Counted from the first letter of the stretch, positions 42,803-52,189 are shown. The stretch: 64,000 nucleotides of DNA from QHXN01 sp963785125 (GCA_963785125.1 CAWATU010000003.1:310001-374000), one strand, 5' to 3'. Notes: generated by a model from the sequence alone, not told the origin. A program made the numbers and translations.

Positions 42803-45196
42803 ATGAGGCGAAGAGACTTTCTCATCCTCCCGGCCGCGGGGCTGCTGGCGCGCGCGGGATTGGGGCAGACGAAAAACGTTGCGCGCGGCGAGTGGGGCGA
42901 GATGCGTCTGTGGTACAGGCAGCCCGCGGCGCAGTGGACGGAGGCTTTGCCCGTCGGGAACGGCCGTCTGGCCGCGATGGTCTTCGGCGGTGTCGAGTCG
43001 GAGCGGATTCAAATCAACGAGGAGACGGTCTGGGCCGGCGAGCGGCGCGACCGCACGAACCCCGCAGGCGCACGCGCCGTCCCCGAGGTGCGCCGCCTGC
43101 TCTTCGCGGGCAGGGTGAGAGAGGCCGAAGAACTGGCCGAGAAGAGCATCATCGCCGTGCCCAAACGCATGCCGCCTTACCAGCCGCTCGGCGACCTTCT
43201 GCTGACGTTCGCGGGCGGACGCGACGCGGGCGAGTACGTGAGAGAGTTGGACATCGACGCGGGCGTGGCGCGCGTCAGCTACAGACAGGGCGACGCGCGC
43301 TTCACGCGCGAGGTCTTCGCGTCGGCGGTCGATCAAGTCATTATCATCCGTCTGACTTGCGACCGACCCGGCCGCATCTCTTTTAAGGCGACGCTCGCGC
43401 GGGAACAGGATGCGAAGGCACATGTCATCGGCCCCGACCGCGTCATGCTGGAAGGCGAGGCCATCGCACGCGGCGACAAGCACGCACAGGAGCGCAAGGT
43501 CGGCGTCAGGTTCAACGGCCTGCTGAAAGTCGTCGCCGCAGGTGGGCGCACGCGCGCCGACGGCGACCACGTTTCTGTCGAAGGCGCGAACGCGGTGACG
43601 CTCCTCTTCGCCGCGGCTACGAACTTCAAACATCAAGACCCGGCGGCGCAGTGCGAGCAGTATCTCGTCGCCGCGCGTAAACCTTACGCGCGACTCTTAA
43701 GCTCACACGTCGCAGACCATCGCCGTCTCTTCCGGCGCGTCTCTTTCAAGCTCTCCGACCCGGCGCCCGACCTCCCGACGGACGAGCGTCTGAAGCGCGT
43801 GCAGGAAGGGGCGAGCGACACGGCGCTCGAAACGCTCTACTTTCAGTTCGGCCGCTACCTGCTGATGGCGTCCAGCCGTCCGGGCTCGCTCGCCGCGAAC
43901 CTCCAGGGCAAGTGGAACGAGCAGCTTCAACCTTCGTGGGACAGCAAGTACACCATCAACATCAATACGGAGATGAACTACTGGCCGGTGGAGGTGACGA
44001 ACCTCTCCGAGCTGCACGAACCGCTCTTCGACCTCATCGACAACGCGCGCGCGGACGGCCGCCGCGTCGCCCAAAAACTCTACGGCGCGCGCGGCTTCGT
44101 CATCCATCACAACACAGACCTCTGGGGTCATGCTGTCCCCATCGACGGCGTCGGCTCCGGCGTCTGGGCGATGGGCGGCGCTTGGCTGAGCCTGCACCTC
44201 TGGGAGCATTACGACTTCACGCGCAACCGACGCTTCCTCGCGCGCCGCGCGTACCCGACGTTGAAGGAGGCTGCCGAGTTTCTTCTCGACTACTTAGTCG
44301 AAGACGGCAAGGGGCATCTCGTCACGGGGCCTTCGCTCTCGCCCGAGAACAGGTACAGAACGGCCGACGGCGTCAACGCCAAGCTCTGCATGGGGCCGAC
44401 GATGGACACCGAGATCGTGTACGCACTCTTCACACGCGTTGCAGAAGCGGGCCGTTTGCTCGGTGTGGACGCGGACTTCCGCGCGCGCGTCGAGGCCGCG
44501 CGCAGAAGGCTTCCGTCGCTCAAGATAGGAAAGCACGGGCAGCTTCAGGAATGGCTCGAAGACTACGACGAGCCCGACCCCGGCCACCGGCACATCTCGC
44601 ACCTCTTCGCGCTGCACCCAGACAACCAGATCACTTTGCGGGGCACGCCCGACACGGCGCGCGCCGCGCGCGTCTCGCTCGAACGGCGTCTGCGCGCCGG
44701 GAGCGGCCACACGGGTTGGAGCCGCGCGTGGATCATCAACTTCTGGACGCGGCTTGAAGAGGGCGAGCTGGCGCACGAGAACATCAGGGCGCTGCTGGCC
44801 AAGTCAACGCTGCCGAACCTGCTCGACAACCACCCGCCGTTCCAGATTGACGGCAACTTCGGCGGCACAGCCGGCATGGCCGAGATGCTCCTGCAAAGCC
44901 ACACAGGCGAGATAAGTCTGCTGCCCGCGCTCCCGCGCGCGTGGCACACCGGCTCGGTCAAGGGCCTTCGCGCGCGTGGCGGTGTCGAGGTTGATATCGA
45001 ATGGGTGCGTGGACGCTTGACCGCGGTCGTGCTGCGGCCGTTCGTGAGCGGCGAGCACAAAGTAAGGTCGCCGCGCGGCCAAAGCGTCTCGAACGTCTCG
45101 GCGGGAGGGCGCAGGTTAAAGCTCTTACCCGCAGCAGACGGCGTCGTGCGTTTACAGTTGACGGCCGGCGTCCGTTACCGCGTCCGCTTCAGTTAA
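42803..45196 (+). CDS. Glycoside hydrolase family 95 (alpha-L-fucosidase/galactosidase type)
   Basis: 797 residues. A Tat-like start (MRRRDFLILPAAGLLARAG) implies export. The N-terminal beta domain opens with LWYRQPAAQWTEALPVGNGR and GAMVFGG-like AAMVFGG, typical of GH95. The catalytic (alpha/alpha)6 domain has INTEMNYWPVEVTNLSEL near 390, HHNTDLWGHAVP, DEPDPGHRHISHLFALHP and IDGNFGGTAGMAEMLLQS, which include the conserved Asn, Glu and Asp residues. Length is normal. The substrate is likely a fucosylated or L-galactosylated glycan. Starts one base after the FAH stop, so clearly cotranscribed. Confidence 0.9.
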   Translation: MRRRDFLILPAAGLLARAGLGQTKNVARGEWGEMRLWYRQPAAQWTEALPVGNGRLAAMVFGGVESERIQINEETVWAGERRDRTNPAGARAVPEVRRLLFAGRVREAEELAEKSIIAVPKRMPPYQPLGDLLLTFAGGRDAGEYVRELDIDAGVARVSYRQGDARFTREVFASAVDQVIIIRLTCDRPGRISFKATLAREQDAKAHVIGPDRVMLEGEAIARGDKHAQERKVGVRFNGLLKVVAAGGRTRADGDHVSVEGANAVTLLFAAATNFKHQDPAAQCEQYLVAARKPYARLLSSHVADHRRLFRRVSFKLSDPAPDLPTDERLKRVQEGASDTALETLYFQFGRYLLMASSRPGSLAANLQGKWNEQLQPSWDSKYTININTEMNYWPVEVTNLSELHEPLFDLIDNARADGRRVAQKLYGARGFVIHHNTDLWGHAVPIDGVGSGVWAMGGAWLSLHLWEHYDFTRNRRFLARRAYPTLKEAAEFLLDYLVEDGKGHLVTGPSLSPENRYRTADGVNAKLCMGPTMDTEIVYALFTRVAEAGRLLGVDADFRARVEAARRRLPSLKIGKHGQLQEWLEDYDEPDPGHRHISHLFALHPDNQITLRGTPDTARAARVSLERRLRAGSGHTGWSRAWIINFWTRLEEGELAHENIRALLAKSTLPNLLDNHPPFQIDGNFGGTAGMAEMLLQSHTGEISLLPALPRAWHTGSVKGLRARGGVEVDIEWVRGRLTAVVLRPFVSGEHKVRSPRGQSVSNVSAGGRRLKLLPAADGVVRLQLTAGVRYRVRFS

Positions 45197-45227
45197 GAGC
45201 GGCGCATTTCTTCAAAGGGAGACGGCA

Positions 45228-47633
45228 TTGAGACGAACAGCTTACGCACTGTTGCTCACGGCGCTACTCGTCGTCGTTTCAGGTGCGCAGATGAAGCCCG
45301 GCGGGAAGGACATCTACCGAGAGGGCTGGACGGACTTTAACAAGAACGGCCGGAAGGACGTTTACGAAGACTCGAAGGCGGAGACCGCGCGTCGCGTCGA
45401 AGACCTGCTTGCGCAGATGACGCTGGACGAGAAGACTTGTCAGACGGCGACGCTGTACGGCTACGCGCGCGTGCTGAAGGACGAGCTGCCGACGCCGGAG
45501 TGGAAGCAGCGAATCTGGAAGGACGGCATCGCCAACATCGACGAGCACCTCAACGGCTGGGGGCCGGAAGGGTCGAAGAGCGTCTACGCCACCGACATCC
45601 GCAAACACGTCTGGGCCATGAACGAGGTGCAGCGCTTCTTCGTCGAGGAGACGCGTCTCGGCATCCCCGTAGACTTCACCGACGAGGGCATCCGCGGCGT
45701 CGCTTTCTACACCGCCACGAGCTTCCCGGCGCAGCCCGGCGTCGGGAGCACGTGGGACAAGGAACTCGTCCGCGAGATCGGCCGCATTACGGGACGCGAG
45801 GCGCGCGCGCTCGGCTACACGAACGTCTACTCGCCCATCATGGACGTGGGGCGCGACCAGCGCTGGGGGCGCATGGAGGAGGTCTACGGCGAAGACCCGT
45901 ACCTCGTCGCACGCCTCGGCGTCGAGCAGGTGAAGGGCTTGCAGGAGAACTTTCAGGTCGCCTCCACCGTCAAGCACTTCGCCGTCTACAGCAACAACAA
46001 GGGCGCGCGCGAGGGGCAGGCGCGCACCGACCCGCAGACCTCTCCGCGCGAGGTCGAGAACGTCTTCCTCCCGCCCTTCAGGGCGGCGATTAAAGAGGGC
46101 GGCGCGCTCGGCGTGATGAGCTCTTACAACGACTACGATTCGATACCGGTGACGGGAAGTCTCTACTGGCTGACCGAGCGCCTGCGGGGCGACTTCGGCT
46201 TCCGCGGCTACGTCGTCTCGGACAGCGCGGCCGTCGAGTACCTCTACAACAAGCACGCCGTGGCCGCCGACATGAAGGACGCCGTGCGGCAGTCAATCGA
46301 GGCGGGCCTCAACGTCAAGACCAACTTCACGCAGCCCGACGACTTCATCCTCCCTCTGCGTGAGTTGGTCAAAGAAGGCAAGGTCACGTTGAAGACGCTC
46401 GACGAACGCGTGCGCGACGTGCTGCGCGTCAAGTTCACCCTCGGCATCTTCGACCGCCCTTACATCGAAGACGCCGAGGCGACGGCCGCGCTCGTCAACT
46501 CGCCCGAACATCAACAGGTCGCACTGCGCGCCGCGCGCGAGTCGCTCGTGCTGCTCAAGAACGAGAAGAACGCACTGCCGCTCGACAAGAGGCTCCGCTC
46601 AATCGCCGTCGTCGGCCCGCTGGCAGACGACGACAGCAACACGAAGAACCGCTACGGCCCTTCGGGCGTGAAGGGCGTGACGGTGCTCGAAGGCATCAGG
46701 GTTAAGCTCGGCGGCGGCAAGGTTAATTACGCGAAGGGCTGCGAGGTCGTCGATGCGCGCTGGCCGGAGTCGGAGGTGCTGCCCGAGCCTTTGACGAAGG
46801 ACGAGCAGAACGAAATCGACAAGGCGGTCGAGGCCGCGCGCGCATCGGACGTTGCGGTCATCGTGCTCGGCGACATCTCGCCGCGGACGGTGGGCGAGAG
46901 CGCCACGCGCACGAGTCTTGATTTGCCGGGCCGACAGCTTGATTTAGTGCAGGCCGTTCAAGCAGTCGGAAAACCCGTCGTCGTGGTGCTTATCAACGGG
47001 CGGCCTCTGAGCATCAACTGGGTGGACAGGTACGTGCCCGCCGTCGTCGAGGCGTGGTTCCCCGGCGCGCAGGGCGGCACGGCCATCGCCGACGTGCTCT
47101 TCGGCGACTACAACCCGGGCGGCAAGCTGACCGTCACGTTCCCGAAGTCTGCGGGGCAGATACCCTTCAACTTTCCCACGAAGCCGAACGCGCAGTGGGA
47201 GGGCGAGCGCTCGCGCGTCAACGGCGCGCTCTACCACTTCGGCCACGGACTGAGCTACACGACGTTCGCCTACACGAACCTGAAGATCAGTCCCGCGCGT
47301 CAGACCACACGCGGGGACGTGTCTGTCAGTCTCGACGTAAAGAACACAGGGGCGCGCGCGGGCGACGAGGTCGTGCAGCTCTACACGCGCGACCTCGTGA
47401 GCAGCGTCACGACCTACGAGAAGAACCTGCGCGGCTTCGAGCGGATTCACCTGAAACCTGGCGAGACGCGGACTTTGACCTTCACTTTGAAGCCCGAAGA
47501 CCTCGCGCTGTGGAATCGCTCGATGCGCTTCGTCGTCGAGCCGGGCGCGTTCAAGGTGTTGGTCGGCTCGTCGTCTGAAGACATACGCCTGACGGGCGAG
47601 TTCGACATCATCCCGGCGGCGGGCGACAAATAG
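45228..47633 (+). CDS. Glycoside hydrolase family 3 protein
   Basis: 801 residues: signal peptide (LLLTALLVVVSGAQ), (beta/alpha)8 domain at about 60-385, alpha/beta sandwich at about 420-640 and a fibronectin-III-like end (TRDLVSSVTTYEKNLRGFER). The nucleophile Asp is in YVVSDSAAVEYLY near 327, and the sugar-binding STVKHFAVYSNN is near 245. The first part (REGWTDFNKNGRKDVYEDS) contains a short Ca-loop-like stretch. Likely a beta-glucosidase or beta-xylosidase acting outside the cytoplasm. Start TTG 45228 with AAAGGGAG upstream. Follows GH95 by 31 bases, in the same unit. Confidence 0.9.
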   Translation: MRRTAYALLLTALLVVVSGAQMKPGGKDIYREGWTDFNKNGRKDVYEDSKAETARRVEDLLAQMTLDEKTCQTATLYGYARVLKDELPTPEWKQRIWKDGIANIDEHLNGWGPEGSKSVYATDIRKHVWAMNEVQRFFVEETRLGIPVDFTDEGIRGVAFYTATSFPAQPGVGSTWDKELVREIGRITGREARALGYTNVYSPIMDVGRDQRWGRMEEVYGEDPYLVARLGVEQVKGLQENFQVASTVKHFAVYSNNKGAREGQARTDPQTSPREVENVFLPPFRAAIKEGGALGVMSSYNDYDSIPVTGSLYWLTERLRGDFGFRGYVVSDSAAVEYLYNKHAVAADMKDAVRQSIEAGLNVKTNFTQPDDFILPLRELVKEGKVTLKTLDERVRDVLRVKFTLGIFDRPYIEDAEATAALVNSPEHQQVALRAARESLVLLKNEKNALPLDKRLRSIAVVGPLADDDSNTKNRYGPSGVKGVTVLEGIRVKLGGGKVNYAKGCEVVDARWPESEVLPEPLTKDEQNEIDKAVEAARASDVAVIVLGDISPRTVGESATRTSLDLPGRQLDLVQAVQAVGKPVVVVLINGRPLSINWVDRYVPAVVEAWFPGAQGGTAIADVLFGDYNPGGKLTVTFPKSAGQIPFNFPTKPNAQWEGERSRVNGALYHFGHGLSYTTFAYTNLKISPARQTTRGDVSVSLDVKNTGARAGDEVVQLYTRDLVSSVTTYEKNLRGFERIHLKPGETRTLTFTLKPEDLALWNRSMRFVVEPGAFKVLVGSSSEDIRLTGEFDIIPAAGDK

Positions 47634-47659
47634 GCAAGCGTTCCGATAGAACATGAACA

Positions 47660-49567
47660 ATGGTGAAGAGACTAACGGTTGACTCAAAACTGCGGCGCGG
47701 ATACACGTTTGCCGTCGTTCTCATTCTTTCCCTCGCGGCGTCTTCGCTCGCGCGGCAGACCGGCGGCGATTTGCGGCGGACGGCGCTCAAGTCCCAGAGC
47801 CCTTCGGACGAGGTCGTGCGCCTCGACATCGACAGGGACGGGCGGCCCGACATCGTCGAGCGTTGGTGGAACGGCAAGCGTGTGCGCTGGCTCGACGAGA
47901 ACGGCGACCTGTCGGCGACAGACACGCGCGGAGACCAGGTGGCCGACGTGCTACAGGTGGACAGGAACGGCGACGGCCTCTACGACGGCCCGCTCGACTT
48001 GAACGTCAAGTGGGCGGACAACGACGGCGACGGCCGCGCCGACCTGCAAGCCTTCGTCACGCAGCCGCCCGAGTGGGAAGAGGGCAAGTGGAACCCGAGC
48101 GAGTCGCACTGGATGGTCTTCGTCGATGTCGAGAAGGACGGTGTGCTCGGCCGGCTCGACTGGGAGAAGTTCGACCTCGGGCGTGACAACTGGGACTACA
48201 GCGGCGTCTCCAACTGGCGGCCCGACTACAACGGCAACGCCGTCTTCCTCAAAATCCACCGGCCGCCGCAGGCGCTCCCGGACCCGCGGCTCAACTGGGA
48301 GAACCCCTTCGCCTTCTACGACTACGACGGCGACGGCGCGAGCGAGATGGCGATGCGCTGGCTCGACCCCGGCTCGAACCAGCCGCCGGTCGAGCGAGGC
48401 GTGGCGACGCTCTCCGGTCTCCTCGGCGAAGCCTTCGTCACCTTCGACCTCGACAACGACTCGGGGCGCGGCAACGAGACCGACTACGACATGTCCCTGC
48501 GCGGCGCGGGCGGCCCCGGCGTCCCTTACAGGCAGTTCGCGCACAAGTACCCGGCGCTGCGCGGCAACACGAAGTTCGACCCGTGTTTCAAGTGGAACAA
48601 CTGGCGGCGCCTCGACGAGCTGATGTACATGCCGCACGACAAGAGCTTCGACAACTTCTTCAGGGCCGGTTGGACGAGTCTCTACTTCGTCTTCGACGAG
48701 GACGACGACGACCATCGCTGGGAGCGCGTCGAGATGTACTACCCCGTCCACGGGTTCGGTGGGCCGGAGAGCGAGGTGGACATCTACTCGACGAAGCGTT
48801 GGCTGCGGAGCAACTACGCGGGGCAGGCGATGGCCGCCGAAGGGCAGCGCCCCGGCATCATGGGTCACCCGCAGGCCGACTCGCTCGGCGACCGCGGCGA
48901 GTGGGACAGGGACAACTCGGGCGGAGGCAAGCTCTACGTCGGTGTCTTCGACCGGAAGTTTCATCTGGCCGGCGCCGAGTCGGGCGCGTGGCTGGTGGAC
49001 AAGAACGCGGAGTACCACGGCGGCATCAAGACCCCTTCGCCGAAGCCTCTGGCCCCGCGCGTCGAAGAGGTCTTGAAGTACACGGACACGGACGGCAACG
49101 GGTTCCTCGACACGGTCGAGTACGACTACGAGGGCGACCGCAAGGTTGACCTGAAAGTTTCGCTGCTCGACTACAAGACGGCCGCGCGGCCGCACCCGGA
49201 CGCTTCTCCCCTCATTGACACGCAGCGGGAGGGATGGAAGGGCTTGCACGAGCAGTACAAGCGCGCCGCCGATCAGTCGTGGCAGGAGGCTTTGCAAGTC
49301 TACCGCGCGGCGTGGCGGCGTGGCCTAACCACGCCCGAGACCGACGCACTCTCATTCGCCTCGACCACGGGCGAGCGTCACGACCATGCCTATTGGCTCA
49401 AGGAGAAGTTGTTTCGCGGGATGCGCGCGCGCCTTCAGGAGGTCGCGCGTGCAGAGCCCGCGCGCTCGGCCGCGTACGAAGCGTTGGGGAAGGAGTTGAC
49501 GCGGCTCTACTACCTCGGCCTCTTCGACGAGTACACGAAGCGCATCGCGGAAGTGCCGGGCAGTTGA
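47660..49567 (+). CDS. Secreted protein with acidic calcium-loop-like repeats, function unknown
   Basis: 635 residues with a signal peptide (TFAVVLILSLAASSLARQ). At least six Asp-rich loops resemble EF-hand or thrombospondin-type-3 calcium sites: DIDRDGRPD, DENGDLSATD, DRNGDGLYD, DNDGDGRAD, DYDGDGASE and DTDGNGFLD. Between them are Trp/Tyr-rich segments such as WDYSGVSNWRPDYNGN. The last 130 residues are helical and charged. I do not recognise the catalytic family, if any. It directly follows GH3 (26 bases), so it may bind or act on the same polysaccharide. Confidence 0.6.
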   Translation: MVKRLTVDSKLRRGYTFAVVLILSLAASSLARQTGGDLRRTALKSQSPSDEVVRLDIDRDGRPDIVERWWNGKRVRWLDENGDLSATDTRGDQVADVLQVDRNGDGLYDGPLDLNVKWADNDGDGRADLQAFVTQPPEWEEGKWNPSESHWMVFVDVEKDGVLGRLDWEKFDLGRDNWDYSGVSNWRPDYNGNAVFLKIHRPPQALPDPRLNWENPFAFYDYDGDGASEMAMRWLDPGSNQPPVERGVATLSGLLGEAFVTFDLDNDSGRGNETDYDMSLRGAGGPGVPYRQFAHKYPALRGNTKFDPCFKWNNWRRLDELMYMPHDKSFDNFFRAGWTSLYFVFDEDDDDHRWERVEMYYPVHGFGGPESEVDIYSTKRWLRSNYAGQAMAAEGQRPGIMGHPQADSLGDRGEWDRDNSGGGKLYVGVFDRKFHLAGAESGAWLVDKNAEYHGGIKTPSPKPLAPRVEEVLKYTDTDGNGFLDTVEYDYEGDRKVDLKVSLLDYKTAARPHPDASPLIDTQREGWKGLHEQYKRAADQSWQEALQVYRAAWRRGLTTPETDALSFASTTGERHDHAYWLKEKLFRGMRARLQEVARAEPARSAAYEALGKELTRLYYLGLFDEYTKRIAEVPGS

Positions 49568-49581
49568 CGGGCGCAAAATGA

Positions 49582-49603
49582 TTCTTGACTCATCGTTCCA
49601 GAA
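49582..49603. promoter_or_regulatory. Candidate TetR operator 1 (upstream of tetR-family gene)
   Basis: TTCTTGAC-TCATCG-TTCCAGAA, an 8-6-8 imperfect inverted repeat 34 bases before the regulator's ATG. The right half is identical to that of the site at 50233-50254. Confidence 0.5.
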
Positions 49604-49637
49604 AGAGTATAAGAGTCGCCGAGGTTGAGGTAACGGG

Positions 49638-50219
49638 ATGGCGAGGCACAAAGAGTTCGACCGGGACGAGGCGCTTCAGCGTGCGATGGAGGTCTTCTGG
49701 TCGCGCGGCTACGAGGCCGCGTCCGTCGGTGAACTCGTCAAGCAAATGGGCATCAACCGGCAGAGCCTCTACGACACTTTCGGGGACAAGCACACGCTCT
49801 ACCTCGCGGCGCTCGACCGCTACCGCGAGGTGGAGGGGCGGAAGATGTTCGAGCTGCTGGAGCGGCCCGGCTCGGTCAAGCGCGCCCTGCGCCAGTTGTT
49901 CGAGGGCGTCGTCGAGTGCGCGCTCGGCGAAGGTGAGCGGCGCGGGTGCTTCGTGGGCAACGCCACGTCGGAGCTGGCCGGCCGCTGCCGCGCGACGGCC
50001 GAGAAGGCTTGCGGCAACATGGCCGTTGCGGAGGAGGCGCTCTATCGCGCGCTCCTGCGCGGCAAGCGCGCGGGAGAGATCGGCGGGGGGCGCGACCTGC
50101 GCGCCGTGGCGCGGTTTCTCTTCAGCAGTTTGCAGGGGCTCCAACTTATGTCGAAGGCGACGCGTGACCGCAAGACGCTCGAAGACGTGGTGCGCGTGAC
50201 GCTCTCGGTTCTGGACTAA
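49638..50219 (+). CDS. TetR family transcriptional regulator
   Basis: 193 residues. The N-terminal DNA-binding domain is typical: FDRDEALQRAMEVFWSRGYE, then SVGELVKQMGINRQSLYDTF near 29-48 with the recognition helix, and GDKHTLYLAAL. The C-terminal domain is of the COG1309 type seen beside SDR and ene-reductase genes, with Cys residues at about 104, 117 and 125 (GCFVGNATSELAGRCRA) that might sense electrophiles. It precedes the SDR and old-yellow-enzyme genes. Matching inverted repeats upstream of it and of the SDR suggest autoregulation and control of both. Confidence 0.88.
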   Translation: MARHKEFDRDEALQRAMEVFWSRGYEAASVGELVKQMGINRQSLYDTFGDKHTLYLAALDRYREVEGRKMFELLERPGSVKRALRQLFEGVVECALGEGERRGCFVGNATSELAGRCRATAEKACGNMAVAEEALYRALLRGKRAGEIGGGRDLRAVARFLFSSLQGLQLMSKATRDRKTLEDVVRVTLSVLD

Positions 50220-50232
50220 ATTTTTTGCCGAT

Positions 50233-50254
50233 TTCTGGAACAATCATTCCAGAA
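50233..50254. promoter_or_regulatory. Candidate TetR operator 2 (upstream of SDR)
   Basis: TTCTGGAA-CAATCA-TTCCAGAA, a perfect 8-6-8 inverted repeat between the regulator stop and the SDR start. Same architecture as the site at 49582. Confidence 0.6.
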
Positions 50255-50273
50255 TCAGAAAGGCTGAGAAGAG

Positions 50274-51068
50274 ATGGCGGGCAAATTAGAAGGCAAGGTG
50301 GCGGTCGTCACCGGCGGGAACTCTGGGATAGGGCTGGCGACGGCGAAGGAGTTCGCGCGCGAGGGCGCGCGGGTCGTCATCACGGGGCGCGACGCGGGCA
50401 CGCTCGCCGAGGCTGCGCGCGAGATAGGCGGCGGGGTGCTGGCGCTGCGCTCAGATGCTTCGAGCCTCGCAGACATCGACGAGCTGTTCGACGCCGTCGG
50501 GGAGAGATACGGTCGCGTGGATGTGCTCTTCGTCAACGCGGGCATCGCGCAGTTCGCGCCGCTCGAAGAGACGACCGAGGAGTTCTTCGACCGCACCATG
50601 GACATCAACTTCAAGGGCGCGTACTTCACTGTCAAGAAGGCTCTGCCGCTCCTCGCCGACGGCGCGTCGGTCATCCTCAACGCGTCGGTCGTCGCGCACG
50701 TCGGGTTCCCGAATTCGAGCGTCTACTCCGCGAGTAAGGCCGCGCTCCTCTCGCTCGTGCGGACGCTCTCGGCCGACCTGGCCGGGCGCGGGATACGCGT
50801 CAACGCGGTCAGCCCCGGGCCAATCGAGACGCCCATCTTCGGGCGGATGGGGCTCCCCGAAGAGGCGAAGCAGGGCTTCAGCGAGCAAGTGCCTTTGAAG
50901 CGTTTGGGTCGGCCGGAGGAGATTGCCAAAACGGTGCTCTTCCTCGCCAGTTCCGACTCGTCTTTCCTCGTGGGCACGGAGATCATCGCCGACGGCGGCG
51001 TCATCGGACTCAAGGTGCCGGACGCAGCCGTCATTCAGGAGCCGGCGTTGCGGGCCGAGGCGGCCTGA
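50274..51068 (+). CDS. Short-chain dehydrogenase/reductase
   Basis: 264 residues, classical SDR. Cofactor loop VTGGNSGIGLATA near 13, VNAGIAQFAPLEE, catalytic Ser in LNASVVAHVGF, YSASKAA as YxxxK near 154, and VNAVSPGPIETPIF. GRDAG after the second strand suggests NADP preference. The end (IADGGVIGLKV) is close to the family's usual ADGG motif. It lies 19 bases after a perfect inverted repeat and 47 bases before an ene-reductase gene, so probable targets are aldehydes or quinones under control of the TetR protein. Confidence 0.88.
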   Translation: MAGKLEGKVAVVTGGNSGIGLATAKEFAREGARVVITGRDAGTLAEAAREIGGGVLALRSDASSLADIDELFDAVGERYGRVDVLFVNAGIAQFAPLEETTEEFFDRTMDINFKGAYFTVKKALPLLADGASVILNASVVAHVGFPNSSVYSASKAALLSLVRTLSADLAGRGIRVNAVSPGPIETPIFGRMGLPEEAKQGFSEQVPLKRLGRPEEIAKTVLFLASSDSSFLVGTEIIADGGVIGLKVPDAAVIQEPALRAEAA

Positions 51069-51115
51069 AGTCGGCCGGCCGAAAGAGTTTCTGAAAATCA
51101 TATCGGAGGAAACTT

Positions 51116-52189
51116 ATGTCAACGCTTTTCGAGCCGCTCAGAGTGGGGGACATCGAACTGGACAACCGCATCGTCATGGCGCCGATGACGCGCAGCCGCG
51201 CCGACGAACGCGGCGTGCAGCCCGCCTTCGTCGCCGAGTACTACCGCCAGCGCGCCTCGGCCGGGCTCATCATCACCGAGGCGACCAACGTCTCGCCGCT
51301 GGCGCGAGGGTACGTGCGCACGCCGGGCATCTACACGCCCGCGCAGGTCGAGGGTTGGCGGCCGGTCGCCGAGGCCGTCCACGCGCGCGGCGGGAAGGTC
51401 TTCATGCAGATATTCCACACGGGGCGCATCGCGCTTCCAGACTTCCTGCCCGACGGCGCGCAGCCGGTCGCACCAAGCGCGGTGCGCGCGAAGGGGCAGA
51501 ACTACACCGACGAAGGGATGAAGGAGTTCGTGACCCCACGCGAACTCACGCGCGAGGAGATCGCCGAGACGGTCGTTGACTTCGCCTCGGCCGCCGCGAA
51601 CGCCGTCGCGGCTGGCTTCGACGGCGTCGAGCTGCACGCGGCGAGCGGCTACCTCGTCCAACAATTCCTCTCGACCAACGTCAACCAACGTTCCGACATC
51701 TACGGCGGGTCAATCAGGAACCGCGCGCGGTTCCTCTTCGAGGTACTGGATGCGTTGAGGAGGGCCGTCGGCTCGGGCCGCGTCGGCGTGAAGCTCTCGC
51801 CGCGCATGCCCTTCAACGACATCGAGGAGAGCGACGCCGAAGAGCTTTACGCGTACATCCTCGAAAGGCTGAACGGTCGGGGGCTGGCCTACGTCCACGT
51901 CGGGGATTTTACCGGCGAGGGCTGGCACGCGAGGCTGCGGCCCGTCTACGGCGGCGTCTACTTCGCGGGCGCGGGGCTGTCGAAGGAGTCGGGCAAGGGG
52001 TTGTTGGCGAGCGGCCTCGCGGACGCCGTCGTCTACGGGACCAAGTTCATCTCCAACCCCGACCTGCCCCGGCGGTTCAAGCTCGGCGCCCCGCTCAACG
52101 AGCCCGACCAGACGACCTTCTACACGCCGGGCGAGCGCGGCTACACGGACTACCCGACGCTCGGGCAGCCGGCCCACGCGTCGGCTTGA
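51116..52189 (+). CDS. Old yellow enzyme family ene-reductase (NemA-like)
   Basis: 357 residues, FMN-dependent reductase of activated alkenes. Seen: NRIVMAPMTRSRADERGVQP near 18-37, IITEATNVSPLARGY, FMQIFHTGRIA near 98, and the substrate-binding block GVELHAASGYLVQQFLS near 180. In most members the block reads H-x-x-N or H-x-x-H; here the fourth position is Ser, so the usual Asn is replaced. GGSIRNRARFLFEV and AVVYGTKFISNPDLPRR are conserved FMN-phosphate regions. GGAGGAA precedes the start. It is in the TetR-SDR unit. Confidence 0.9.
   Translation: MSTLFEPLRVGDIELDNRIVMAPMTRSRADERGVQPAFVAEYYRQRASAGLIITEATNVSPLARGYVRTPGIYTPAQVEGWRPVAEAVHARGGKVFMQIFHTGRIALPDFLPDGAQPVAPSAVRAKGQNYTDEGMKEFVTPRELTREEIAETVVDFASAAANAVAAGFDGVELHAASGYLVQQFLSTNVNQRSDIYGGSIRNRARFLFEVLDALRRAVGSGRVGVKLSPRMPFNDIEESDAEELYAYILERLNGRGLAYVHVGDFTGEGWHARLRPVYGGVYFAGAGLSKESGKGLLASGLADAVVYGTKFISNPDLPRRFKLGAPLNEPDQTTFYTPGERGYTDYPTLGQPAHASA

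Noticed and set aside
47951..49297. Minus-strand frame of 448 codons opposite the Ca-loop protein
   Set aside because: Shadow frame of GC-rich DNA without a ribosome site or recognisable domain.
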